DNA of 64,000 nucleotides from Zanthoxylum bungeanum (lineage: Eukaryota > Streptophyta > Magnoliopsida > Sapindales > Rutaceae): contig SKCR01047736.1 in the NCBI GenBank assembly GCA_019454045.1, forward strand, positions 1-64,000, read 5' to 3'. Below, one piece after another: positions 48,871 to 59,757 of this stretch. A program made the translations under genes and the position numbers. Positions within the stretch are counted from its first letter, which is position 1. Each line of letters begins with the position of its first letter. Below the pieces are notes generated by a model. The model saw nothing but the letters and a program-made list of their open reading frames with translations, did no database searches and was not told the DNA's origin.

Positions 48871-49126
48871 TGCTTGTTTCCTTCCAAGATTCCCCGTGTT
48901 CTAAATATCGCTGAGTATCATAGTACTAAGGTTTAATGCTTTTGTCAAATATACTCATGTTGCAGGAAGAGGCTTAGGCAAGTAAACAAAATGAACGTCT
49001 TTATTATCGTTGAGAGAAAAAAAGTTCGAACAAGTAAGCAAAATCAATGTCTTTATTTAAAAATGCTGGATCAAATAGCCTAGGAGGAACAGCTCCATCA
49101 TCCGCAACACTGACTTCTTCCTTGGC

Positions 49127-50445
49127 CTATGGTCCTTCGCTGTCATCCATGTAATAAGCTTGGTGGTTGAGGGTTTGGAGGACAAAGGTTTCGGGTAGGC
49201 CAGAGTTGATCATGTAGGTGGGTGGTGGAACAAAGTGGTAGTTTGGTAGAGGGTTTCTGTGTGTGTCAGGTTGTTCTTTCTCCGGGTCGGGTATTTTGTG
49301 AGCATCGATGAGGTTTTGGATTTCATGCCTAAGGCGGGGGCAGTTGTCAGTGTCATGGCTTTTTTGTTGGTGGAAGTGGCAATATTGGTTTAGGTCGAAG
49401 TAGTGTGGCACAGGGTTTGGGATTGGTCTAGGGTCTAAAGGCTTCAGGAGTCTTTGTCCTTTCAACTTCTCAAGCACCTTTGACATAGGTCTACCAAGAT
49501 TGGAGAATCGCCTATTTCTGACGGTAGCGACCTCGGCCGTAGTGGGCTTGGTCTCAGAATGCCCCCCAAAAGTTCTTTTATTATGGCCATAAAACTTTCT
49601 GTTTTCAGCCTCCTCTTCTTCAATATCCATAACAGTCTCTCTCAATTGTCGGAAATCCACAATCATGGAGGTCATCGTCCTTAGCTTGCCATAAATTGAG
49701 GGCTTAGTACCCTTGATAATCATCTTAATCTGGTCCCTCTCTGAAGGTCGAGTCTGCATTTTCAAAAGTTGACCTCTCCAGCGGTCTACATACTCTTTGA
49801 AGCTCTCCTCCGCCTTCTGCTTAGTGTTCTCCAAATCTCGGAGTGAAAAATCAATCTCCAAGTCCGTAACATACTGTTTTATAAATGCATCTGCCAATTC
49901 CTTCCAATCTTCTTTAAATTTTTTCTCAAGGCTGTGATACCACAATACGGGTGCCCCCTCGAGCGACATCCCGAACATTTTCTGGACCTGGTGCTTGGAT
50001 AAACCCACTGAACTCATAATTGAAACATACTGACGGAGATGGACCCTCGGATCCCCGTTCCCGTTAAATTTGGCCATGTCAGGCATTCTGAACTGAGCAG
50101 GCAACTGTTCCTCAAAGTTCATCGCCTCATAGTCTAGTAAGTCTTCATCCTTACCCTTCATCTTACGGGTAACAGACTCTACCTGGTCACAGAGTTTCTG
50201 CAACTCTGCCTGAGACCCAACTGTTCTCCCAGTGGCATAATCAGCCATATCATCATCAAAAGCGGGGATGTCACCCCCAACCCATTCGGAGGCTCCTCAC
50301 GTCTCACATTCTCAGAAATTCCCCCAGCACGGGGCACAGCCATACCAGCCACAACAGTAGTCAAAGCTTGCAACTGTTTAGTGACCTTGGCGAGACTGTT
50401 CTCTAACTGATCCATTCGGGATACCTCATTACCAGAATCACTCAT
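49127..50445 (-). pseudogene. gag: Element G gag
   Basis: ATG at 50443-50445 starts MSDSGNEVSRMDQLENSLAK (coiled-coil-like). One frameshift near 50240 leads into a 373-codon reading, 50248-49127. It contains the capsid gag domain (FRMPDMAKFNGNGDPRVHL, then VLWYHSLE and LADAFIKQY) and a Cys/His segment YCHFHQQKSHDTDNCPRLRH near residue 290, typical of Tat/Ogre-type gag. Apart from the single shift the gene is in good condition, unlike most of the window. The plus-strand neighbourhood shows no competing gene. Confidence 0.87.
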
Positions 50446-51599
50446 GACTGTTACTGTTCTTTTAATGAGCCTTGTCCATTCTCTAACCCAAACGGTATCT
50501 ATGATGTCTTTTTGAGACATAGAGGGTGTTAACATGATATATGTATGCATGAGGTGCATGAGATGCAGGTAACATATATAACATACTAAATTAAAATTAA
50601 AATTTTCAAACAAATCGGACTGTTATCATTTTAGAAGCTTTCGGGCTAATTATTATAGGAGTGAACTCATCCCAGTTTAAATGGCCCAACGAGTTCACAT
50701 CTCATGACAAAGAGCCCGACTAAATCCAAATGGTAATGTTCCGAACACAATCACAAAGTGGCCCATCAACACTTAGAAGCCTTTGGCCCAACCGTCATAA
50801 AATACGTTCTTGTCCCAGTTTAAATGGCCCAACAAGCCCATATCTCATGACAAATGGTCCAAATGGATCCAAACGACGATGTTCTCACACACAAGCATAA
50901 AAGATAATGCAAACATAAAGTAATAATTTCTACGGAATGGCCCATCAACATTTCAGAAGCTTTAGGCCCACTGGTCATAAGGTATGAACTCGCCCTAGTT
51001 TAAATGGCCCTGCAAGTCCGCATTTCTGACAATGGTCCAACTGCATCCAAATGAGGATGGTCCACTAGCACATACTCAAGGAAATAATTGTTACTTTAAC
51101 CATGCAAACCCGGCCTATGGGTGGGTTCGTAGGAGTATAGACAAAGGCTCTCACCGGCGAAGGATGGCCCACAACTAGGTCTCCCCACTCAAGGGTTCGA
51201 GCGACCAAGTGAGCGCACCCTTTTTTATACACTAAGGTATGTGCCAATGAGATATGGTGTGTGACGGACTGTCAAATGGATTTCCCGTTGTAGATTCCCC
51301 AGAGGGAAGGTGGAGCGAGGCTCACTTAAATACCCAAGCCTCTTAGGCTCTTATCGCTTGGTGTCAGGAATAAACAACGAGTCCTCCAAATTAGTCCATC
51401 ACAATAGGCTACGGGTAGATGGCTATATAGGTGTCTTCACAGCTTTTCCTTCTAGAAAGGTAGTGAATGAAGGAAGACACCCAACCATTACCTAGCCTTA
51501 AAATGCCTTTGATTAAACCCCCATTTTATCCACTATAGACACGGTCAATTAAAACATAAATCCAAACATTACAAGACAATATTCGGGGCCGATTCTCTA
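50446..51599 (-). other. Leader of element G, with three imperfect repeats and the block shared with copia E
   Basis: Non-coding. Three imperfect repeats begin near 50629, 50769 and 50949, each with agaagc.tt.ggcc followed by tttaaatggccc. The segment 51294-51510 (minus strand) is the block homologous to the copia E leader. No credible gene; ORFs 51065-51247 and 51310-51495 are incidental. Confidence 0.65.
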
Positions 51600-51617
51600 T
51601 CCCTAGTGGAGTCGCCA
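51600..51617 (-). other. Primer binding site of element G
   Basis: Minus-strand tggcgactccactaggga, the TGGCGAC type of Tat-branch elements. A similar string tggcgactcc recurs inside the LTR near 51720, which may reflect a former or alternative site. Confidence 0.78.
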
Positions 51618-52084
51618 GACTATGGGACACAGAAACTGGGCGACGCATGCTGTCCCGGGCTCGCGGCCCGGTCGGGAGTACGAAGTAGCCATGGGGGACT
51701 AAACCGAGAATAATGGAGTCGCCACCTGGTGTGAACCGGGAAAATGAGATTTAAGGCCACACTCACCCCTCGTAAGGGAAGACCTCAAACCGTTGAGTTC
51801 GGAATGGTCCATTACTCATGCCACTTGTAATGAAAGGATTTATGTAATAATTTAATCAGGCTTAAGTAGCACTTATTTCCAAGAGTATCATGCTTCTAAA
51901 TTCACATGTACAAAATAAAACTTACACATATATTTCACATGTAAGATTGCATGCTTGGAAGTACATCAAAGGAGCGACAAACATACAACTTCATTGGCAT
52001 ATTATATTCAAGAAAACACAAACACACATACTAACCACACAAGCACACATGTGAGTACCTTCTCAAGTGGTACGTGGAATTGTA

Positions 52085-52165
52085 TCCCAAGTACAGACCG
52101 TACTACCGTCCATTCGGAATCGGCTACGGAATTTATGTCTGGGTTTCCATCCGATATACCACAAG
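52085..52165. repeat. Direct repeat within LTR G, copy 1
   Basis: About 75 bp (agtaccttctcaagtggtac... through ...ccatccgatatacc; limits approximate) that recurs with few changes at 53245-53360. The shared core includes taccgtccattcggaatcgg. Confidence 0.85.
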
Positions 52166-52296
52166 AAATAATACTCAAATGTTATCATGACATAGGTATA
52201 TGAATTGTAATACATTAAACACATTGTATTCATACATGTGGGGATAGCTACTAGGAAAACTATGTATGAAATCTGATGAAAAGGACTCAGTTCAGT

Positions 52297-52655
52297 GGGT
52301 GCGCGTTCGCGTAGCATTTGAAAACGCGTTCGAACGGTAAACAGAAGGTTCGCGTTCGTGTAGCGTTCGAGAACGCATTCGAACAGAACCAGACCTGATG
52401 CATGATAAGACTAAGAAAGTGTGTGTGCGTTCGCGTAGCGTTCGAGAACGTGTTCGAACGGTAAACAGAAGATTCACGTTCGTATAGCGTTCGAGAACGC
52501 GTTCGAACGGAACCAGACCTGATGCATGATGAGACTAAGAAAGTGCGTGTGCGTTCGCGTAGCGTTCGAGAACGCGTTCGAACGGTAAACAGAAGGTTCA
52601 CGTTCGTGTAGCGTTCGAGAACGTGTTCGAACGAAACCAGACCTGATGCATGCAA
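52297..52655. repeat. 124-bp tandem repeat, three copies, rich in palindromic TTCGAGAA/TTCGAA
   Basis: Unit anchors gcgttcgcgtag at 52303, 52427 and 52551 give a period of 124 bp. Each unit holds two sub-blocks with cgttcgagaacg (a perfect TTCnnGAA palindrome in most copies) followed by cgttcgaacg. The minus-strand ORFs over this block come from repetition, not from a gene. Confidence 0.92.
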
Positions 52656-52674
52656 CACAAAGAATAAAGACAAC

Positions 52675-53170
52675 AATGTCAAGCTCAGTATGTCCGATTA
52701 AACGTATCTTGCATTCAACCGAACACACATCAACCGGCGCGGCAAAACATCGTGGTAAAGGGCTTTAACCCCTCCCCATAGGGGATCTTTCATTGCACTT
52801 ACTAAGCTCATGCGCTCGATTGAATCATGCATACAAATAATTAAAAAACAATAATATCAGACTTAGTATGCCCGATTGAACGTATCTTGCATTCAATCGA
52901 ACACACATCAACCGGCGCGGCAAAGCATCGTGGTAAAGGGCTTTAACCCCTCCCCATAGGGGATCTTTCATTGCACTTACTAAGCCCATGCGCTCGATTG
53001 AATCATGCATACGAAGAATTAAAAGCAATAATATCAAACTTAGTATGCCCGATTGAACATATCTTGCATTCAACCGAACACACATCAACCGGCGCGGCAA
53101 AGCATCGTGGTAAAGGGCTTTAACCCCGATCTTTCATTCAACTTACTAAGCCCATGCGCTCGATTGAATC
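52675..53170. repeat. 178-bp tandem repeat, three copies
   Basis: The anchor caaccggcgcggcaaa occurs at 52731, 52909 and 53086 (period 177-178 bp). Each unit also has gtaaagggctttaacccc and the palindromic cccctccccataggggat. The third copy is shortened. Confidence 0.92.
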
Positions 53171-53244
53171 ATGCATAAATAAGCAACATGCAGAATTCAA
53201 GTGACGAAAAAATAAATAAACCAAAGCAACACAAAACAAAAGAG

Positions 53245-53365
53245 GGTGCCGTTTACTCAAGCGGTACTTGGAGTTGTATCCCGAGTACAGATCATACTAC
53301 CGTCCATTCGGAATCGGCTATGAAATTTATGTCCGGGTTTCCATCCGATATACCGCGAGAGTTGA
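53245..53365. repeat. Direct repeat within LTR G, copy 2
   Basis: Second copy of the block at 52085-52165, about 1195 bp away. The two tandem arrays lie between the copies. Confidence 0.85.
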
Positions 53366-53499
53366 CACATCTCTCATTTTATTCCAAAGCCACAACATAC
53401 AACATCTCATAATTCATGCATATTTATCTACTCAAGGGCCACAACATGCATTTCCACATAACAATCATGCGAACAATACTCAATAAATAATGAAAATAA

Positions 53500-55136
53500 A
53501 ACAGAAAACGAATGTGAAAAATACCCTCAGGTCTAACCTTTTATGTCGACTTTCGGACTCGCGTTTCACGGCCGTCGGAAGGGCTATCACACCGTAACTT
53601 TTCTGGTTCGCTGGTTCACTTTTATTCTCGCTGTTTTCACTGCTCGGGCTGCTATTTTCGCTCCGTTTTGCCACTGTTTTACTGCTGTTTCCTCGCGGTT
53701 TCGCTGCCATATTATTGGTCACTGTTTCAGGTGTATAGGGGACTGTTTTGGCTCGATTTTGGACTGTTTTGGGGTATTTTCGGGGACTGTTTTAGGGTAG
53801 TTTTCGGTGCAGTTTCGGGATAGTTTTGAGGGTAGTTCGGGGATTTTTTCAGGGGTATTTTTACCCTTTACAGGGGCTATCTTAGGGGCTGTTTATTCAC
53901 TGTTTGGCTCTCGGTTTTGAAGGGTAAGGCTTTTTGTTTGGGATGATTTAGGCGTGCAGTGTCGGGGGTTTCCGCGGCATTTTTCGGGGTTGGAAAGAGG
54001 GTATTTTGTGTGCAGTGCAGGGGCTATTTGAGGGGCCAATTTCGGTGGTTATAGGGTGTGGTTTAAGGCAGGTTCTGCGACTGTTTCAAGGAGGATTTAA
54101 GGGCTGCTGGCTTACGTGTTTGAGCTTGGGTGCATGAAGCTATGTGTGAGAGTTAGGTGGCTGTTTTACGTGGAGTTTGGACTGTGCATGGAGAAGAGGC
54201 TTGAAGTAGTTAGGGGTTGTTGTTTGTTCATGTCATGGCCGAGAAGGGTGGCTGGTGTGTGTTGGCTGTGACTAAGTTGTGGGCATGTTGAGTTGGTGGG
54301 GGCTCTGCAAGGTGCTGTTATGTGTTTATGTTTGTTGGATAAGAAAAGGGCTAGCCGAGAGAGAGTTAGAGCAGCGTGAAGGTTCATGGAGGCACGTTGA
54401 GGCTGATGAGGGTTTCGTGATCAGGCAGGGGGGTTTTAGGGTTGATTTGTTGGCTGAGGTTTTTTGCTTTGTTTTTGTTTGTGCCGTGTCTTAGAGAGTC
54501 CATTAGGGTTGCAATTAGTGTGTGTTTTATAGTTGTCCATTAGGGTTTGCATGGATAGGGATTTGATTTTGTGTTGAGCAAGGAAAGTCAAAGATTGAGG
54601 GGGACAAATTTGGTTTAGATTAGGAATACAATATTTGATTGGTTAGGATTAGATATTTAATTTGTTAGATTAGGAAGTCAATATTTTTAATTTTTTATAA
54701 TTGATTTTAATTAGGCATATCATCTTTTTAATTTAGGTATATAACATATTTGATTTGTTTAAATTAGGCATGATTATATTTTGTGTTTTATTTAATTTGG
54801 TAAATGATTTAATTATTTTATTTAATTCAATTACATTATTTAATTAATATTTAATTTAATGTTTGATTTAATTTGGGTGTGTATTAGGTAAATGGGCGTG
54901 TGGGCCTTGGTGTGGGCGTGGGCCTTTGGTTAGGTGATTTGTGAGTGTTTTGGGCCGGGAATAATTTTTAAAACGGAAAACCAACCAGTAACCCGAAGCT
55001 AAACCATCGAACTTAATCTGATTATGAGTCAATTCTTGACTCCTCTCTTCCGACGTCCGTTTCCCGCGACTTAAAAGGTAGTGCCTCCAACTGAGGCTCA
55101 TCATCGGGTTTCACATGCAAAAATGCAATGCCTACA
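53500..55136 (-). other. U3-side part of LTR G
   Basis: No gene. G/T-rich on the plus strand, with repeated ggactgtttt and ttttcggggact strings at 53730-53830, then AT-rich from 54600 to 54870. ORFs here (53543-53800, 54279-54494 and others) have no recognisable domain. Confidence 0.5.
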
Positions 55137-56649
55137 CCCATGTGTCTGTGAGAACTTTCATGTATCGATTGTATGACTAGTCCTTAGACTTGATGTCTTT
55201 ACAATCTTACGTGTGGATCAAATGACTTTCACATTCTCCTTCCTCGGTTCAAAAGATCCGGTCATAAGGGTATGATTGGGTCATTTTTTGAAACACATGA
55301 AGTTTGTAAAGATACAACAGAGAATCGCCACTCTCTCGGATAATATTTTCTTATAAGAGTAGTATTCCAGTTTGCGGGTTGATATGTGTGATCAGTGCTT
55401 GAGACTATGGCCACAGCGGAAGAATCATGTGGTTTTTGGGTTAGCTCGATTCATGACACTATCAACATCATACCTTTGACTATATGGGTAGACACTTTCC
55501 ATACCCTAGGTCAAACGGTGGGGATACAGTGAGGCGAGTGACCGTATCATATGTAAATCGCATACAAAATGGGTATATATCTTTCCTTCTCATTTGGGGG
55601 TCTTGGCATTTTGCTAGATGTCAACCTTGGTCATTGAAATCGAACGACTATCTGATCAGAGGATAATTTATGTTATCACGATTCATTTCATGCCCAACTT
55701 GAGGAGAACCCAAAAGGTCACACACAACAAAGTCGAAATCAATGGTTAACAGTGCACAGTACAAATTTAACAGCATATATGATTGTTGTAGGAATTATTC
55801 ATAAATGGTTCAATGTGTTTAATTATTGAACAGATCATTTATGAGGTTCCAAAGTGGCTTAGGGATTGGTGAATGACGATATGGGCACTTTGGGATTTGG
55901 AAAAATGAATAAGAAACAAAAATGTGAATAGTAAATTTTTTTTTTATTTTTTTTTTAATTCCAATTCAGCCCAAAATCTTATTAGGGTTTTATAATCTCA
56001 TTAAACCACTATATTAAGATCCAATGGCTAAGATTTAATTAACATTTATCCCACATCGGATTCTTAATTAATTTTGTTGTCTTTGGAGCACTTATATAAA
56101 CCAAAGAATTCTTTACAAATTTTTACACCAAAAACCTTTCATATCTTGGATTTATATAAGTGAGCAACTCTAAAGTTTAAGAGTAAGCCACTGATTTTGA
56201 GGATCTTTAAGTCTAATTGACTAGAGGAATCTCAAGTTAAAAGTTTTGAGGTATTTGCATAGGCTAGCACCAATGGCAAAATACTCGTGCACTCAAGGCG
56301 TAGTCTTGCCGTTGAGTTTTGGCTTTGGTGTGTGCACATTTGGAGGCCACACACTTGGGTGGCTCTTTGGAACGTGGAAGAGCTTGCTGAGTTCGAGAAA
56401 AACTTGTAGATTGGAGGGAGGACTGGAGGAGTCTTCAGTTCGAGTAAGTCTTTTTCTTTCTTTATGTTTAATTAGAGATAGTTAGCATGTTTAAGTTTAT
56501 GTTCTTTGCATATTTTATGAGTTTTTATGCTTAGAATATATAGTAACATGCCTAGGCTTGTAGAATAATCAAAACAAATGGGTCTTGGCAAAGGGATTGC
56601 GGCATCATAATTTTTAATTTTCCGCTGCGCACTCCCGGCCGCTTCCCAT
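55137..56649 (+). repeat. 3' LTR of copia E, second piece
   Basis: It pairs with 36505-38030 of the 5' LTR, with scattered differences. It ends CTTCCCA, directly followed by CACTA transposase sequence (tgaacaacc), without the terminal aca. Confidence 0.9.
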
Positions 56650-57445
56650 GAACAACCTCTACAGCCTTGTCGTTAATAGGAAATATCATAATATCTTCTG
56701 AGGCACTTTCTTCCCCATACCACGGAAGTTGTACCGACTTTCACCATATATCGGACAATATTCAAGTGATTCATACTCGGCACGAAATAATACACAGTCA
56801 TACTTACAAGCATGAATGGATTCATACCACATTCCTAGATCACGCTACATTTTCTTTGCCTCATAATACGACTTAGGCAATTCGCTTCCAACCGGTAACA
56901 TTTACCCCAGTAAGTCTAGTATCATATTAATACTTTTATAGGTCATTCTGTTGATCACTTTAATGTGTAATAATTTCACAATGAAATTCAAGATCGACAT
57001 TCCAGCACCTTCAAATGGTATTTTTTTTGCCTCATCAAGTAGTTCACTAAATAAATTTTGATCATTTCCACCTAACACTGGTATGTCACCCCTAACACTA
57101 TGACCAACTTGTGGACCTTGTAAGTCATGCAAAACATCGGTTATCTCATCATTTGCAAGTTGATTGTAACTACTACTCCCTTCATCAGAATCAATAAATC
57201 GTGATTGAGAATTATACTGCTACCGTGATAAATCCACGTACGGTAAGTTAGTGATATTCCCGGCATGTATAAATGATTATGAACTTCATCTAACCGTTTC
57301 CTTTTCCTATTCAAATAATTTGTACATGGATACCGAACACGATGTTCTGCATCAATGTGTTGCTTTGCCAATTCCATGAACCCATACACTCTATTATGGT
57401 ATTCAACACTCAATCTACCACCGAGCTCATTCAATTTCTATCCAT
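56650..57445 (-). pseudogene. CACTA TNP2-type transposase, N-terminal part
   Basis: The presumed ATG is at 57443-57445; the frame is lost within five codons and resumes at 57434. That segment reads a transposase-associated domain (VYGFMELAKQHIDAEHRVR..., then Y.C..Y.NRKR and the HG end). A second reading, 57132-56902, has the SELLDEAKKIPFEGAGMSIL segment typical of TNP2 before its main domain. The last part (56900-56650) shows LPKSYYEAKK, IHACKYDCVLF and YCPIYGESRY, with one stop. The catalytic part would lie beyond the break. TNP2 cuts at CACTA termini in the nucleus; this remnant cannot. Confidence 0.85.
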
Positions 57446-57534
57446 TTTAGCCAAATATCTAAATATAAAAATGTAATTATTAGACATTATATTACATTCA
57501 TCAACATCACCAATAAATTATTTATTTATTTAAG

Positions 57535-57697
<163 letters not shown>

Positions 57698-58059
57698 CAG
57701 TTAATTAATTAATTAATTAGTTACAAAATAAAACATATTTAGTTAATTAACTAATCTACATATATGCATCATAAACCAATAACACAAGGTATATATAATA
57801 AATATAATTATAAAAAATAAAAATCATGAATTTTTTGAAAGATTAAACTGAAATAACTTAAGTGAGAATACTTATTCTTTACAAATATAAAGAAAAATAA
57901 TAAAGAGATATGAAAGAAAATCTACCTTATGGAAAATTAATTAGAGTTTTATTGAAAATTTGTAGGAGCTAGAGTTGTGAGGTTGCATATGAGAGAGTAA
58001 GATTGCAGAGGATGAGAGAAAAAGAAGAGGGGGAAGAAGGGTTGGTGTGCTGCATTTTA

Positions 58060-58520
58060 ATATAGTTTTAGCGTCGAAGTACTTTATTTCGACGCTAAAA
58101 ATGTGACATTTAGCGTCGAAATAAAATTTCAACGCTACAAATGTGACATTTAGCGTCGCAATTTTATTTCAACGCTAAAGGTAAAAGGATTGTCGGTGGT
58201 ACTGTCATAAACCTTAACGACACAAAATAGTCGACGCTAAATGTCAAAGTTTTACAGTCGAAATTATTATTCGACGCTAAAAGTTGTAATTTTAGCGTCG
58301 TAAATTACTTCGACGCTAAATGTAAGGGGAATAGTTAAAAACTTTTAGCGTCGACATAATGTCGACGCTTAATTTACAATTTTTAGCGTTGACTTGAAAA
58401 TGCAACGCTAAAAGTAGACCCTTTTGTGACCAATGTAAATATCGATGCAAAAAGTTTGACATTCGGCGTCGAATATGTTAATTGACGCTAAAAGTCACGC
58501 GAAATGTTTGGACGCTAAAG
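58060..58520 (-). repeat. Subterminal repeats of CACTA element H
   Basis: More than a dozen copies in both orientations of tttagcgtcgaaa / gacgctaaa, as at 20270-20615. They are the presumed binding sites of the element's TNPA-like protein. Confidence 0.85.
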
Positions 58521-58538
58521 ATATATTTTCTTGTAGTG

Positions 58539-58790
58539 AGTGGAATAAAAGATTAGTTCAAACCCAAGTTCACATAGTTGATCAACAAATATAAGATTGA
58601 AAGTAAGCTTCGGAATAAGAAATGTGTTAAGTAATGTAAGGGAGAGGTAGATATTCGTCGAGACTGGCTTACAGACATTTGTTGATTTGACTGTAATTGT
58701 AATCTTCAGAGACTCATCAATGTTCTTATTTATGATAACTCCCCTCCTAATAAAAAAAAAAATCTTTCGAGAAGAAAAATAATGAATATT
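58539..58790 (-). pseudogene. Copia pol fragment flanking CACTA element H
   Basis: The minus strand reads YLSLTLLNTFLIPKLTFNLI then FVDQLCELGFELIFYST. This is the protease C-terminal / GAG-pre-integrase segment of copia polyproteins (usual pattern L.(N/D).L.(I/V)P.L..NLIS..QL...G). It ends exactly at the CACTA terminus, so H inserted into this remnant. No LTR of this copia is visible. Confidence 0.65.
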
Positions 58791-59610
58791 CAAGCATTTT
58801 ATAGAAACTAAAACGTGTTTTATTTTTTTATCTCAAAAGAATATTTAAATTGAATTGACTTTTACAATAAAAATAAGAGACCACGTGTTCAAATCTTATG
58901 AAATAAATTTAATTTAAGATTTGGGTGAAACAGATATGCAGTATATAAGGAAATGATTTAGACCTCCCACATAAAAAAAAATATGTGTTTTAATTTTTTT
59001 AGTCATCATAGTTTTGAGCGCAAAGAATGAACTGTTAAGTTAGAGAAAGAAACTTGAGACTTGAGACGAACAAATTTAAAAGTATAAAATAAAGATTAAA
59101 CTATTACTAATAAAGATGTAAAAGATTTAATGGGTCACTAGTTCGACCGGTTGAACCATGTCCAAAAAATCGGCAAAACCGGCTTACGTAATAAATAATT
59201 TTAATTGATTAAAATTGAAAAAAAAAATTGGACCGTTTTGACTATTTTTTATCAGACCGGTTTTTTTCTTTTGGCAGGACCGGACTCATGGTCAGTTCCC
59301 GGTGTAACCGGTTGAACCGACCGGTCTGTCTCTGAAGACATGGCATGTCACTCATGTAGTAATCCAATAATATCATGTTACGTATGCGAAAATATTAATA
59401 CAACTAAATAAATGACAATTATATTTAATATAATTATATAAGTTTATTAGTTTATGGCATCACTTTATCCATTTCTCTGTTTTACAAAGAATTACTTCCC
59501 TAATTTGAATCACAAAGGATTTAAGTAAAAAGGAAACAAAAATCTGGATGTGATTTAACTTGACATAATTGCTGATGATGGAATGATGTGATTTATTTCT
59601 TTTCCTGTCA
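58791..59610. other. Intergenic region upstream of the pectin methylesterase gene
   Basis: AT-rich with no gene. The stretch 59125-59335 has several ccggttgaacc / accggtt strings in opposite orientations, resembling a small palindromic MITE, but I could not fix termini or target duplications. Confidence 0.45.
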
Positions 59611-59653
59611 ACACAGTTGATTTGGTCATCACAAATTAAGTTGTTTACATGGT

Positions 59654-59660
59654 TATATAA
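59654..59660 (+). promoter_or_regulatory. Probable TATA box of the pectin methylesterase gene
   Basis: tatataa, about 100 bp before the chosen start codon, a suitable distance for a short 5' UTR. No other element was established. Confidence 0.5.
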
Positions 59661-59757
59661 TATATCCATTTGGTCTCCTTACATGACTAGCCATACTTTA
59701 GAGTTCAGAAACAAACTGTTCTTTCAAAGTTCTTATCGATCATTCGATCAACATAAA

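Larger units (their letters stand above)
48355..55136 (-). mobile_element. Ty3/gypsy element G (Tat-like), internally deleted, minus strand
   Basis: Read right to left: a 3.5-kb 5' LTR (55136-51622), a TGGCGAC primer site, a long leader, gag (50445-49127), then after only about 270 bp an integrase C-terminus, then a 3' non-coding stretch that stops at the fusion with F. Protease, RT, RNase H and the integrase core are missing. The outer LTR edge (TGTAGGCATTGCATTTTTGC on the minus strand) abuts copia E's LTR at 55137. Confidence 0.85.
51622..55136 (-). repeat. 5' LTR of element G (about 3.5 kb)
   Basis: The minus-strand start TGTAGGCATTGC at 55136 is clear. The inner end near 51622 is set by the primer site and is less certain. 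The LTR contains a 124-bp and a 178-bp tandem array and a 1.2-kb-spaced duplication. The region 53700-54100 is rich in gggg.ctgtttt strings. No second LTR copy is present in the window. Confidence 0.7.
36108..56649 (+). mobile_element. Copia element E, interrupted in its 3' LTR by elements F and G
   Basis: 5' LTR 36108-38033, primer site, leader, gag, pol, purine tract, and a 3' LTR in two pieces (43281-43356 and 55137-56649). The middle of the 3' LTR, about 330 bp relative to the 5' copy, is missing and replaced by 11.8 kb of F and G. The right end stops at CTTCCCA, three bases short of the expected CCCAACA, and no target duplication is visible, so the right border was trimmed. The coding region has several stops and frameshifts. 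Confidence 0.9.

Noticed and set aside
49127..50248. A long minus-strand ORF that could be a host gene
   Set aside because: The gag capsid pattern, Cys/His segment and adjoining LTR and primer site make it a Ty3 gag.
52287..52728. Repetitive arginine/serine-rich minus-strand ORFs
   Set aside because: They are translations of the 124-bp tandem repeat in different frames. Open frames here follow from repetition.
59617..59757. Upstream in-frame extension of the pectin methylesterase start
   Set aside because: The extension would place 47 residues before the hydrophobic signal peptide. The ATG at 59758 gives a normal secretory start.
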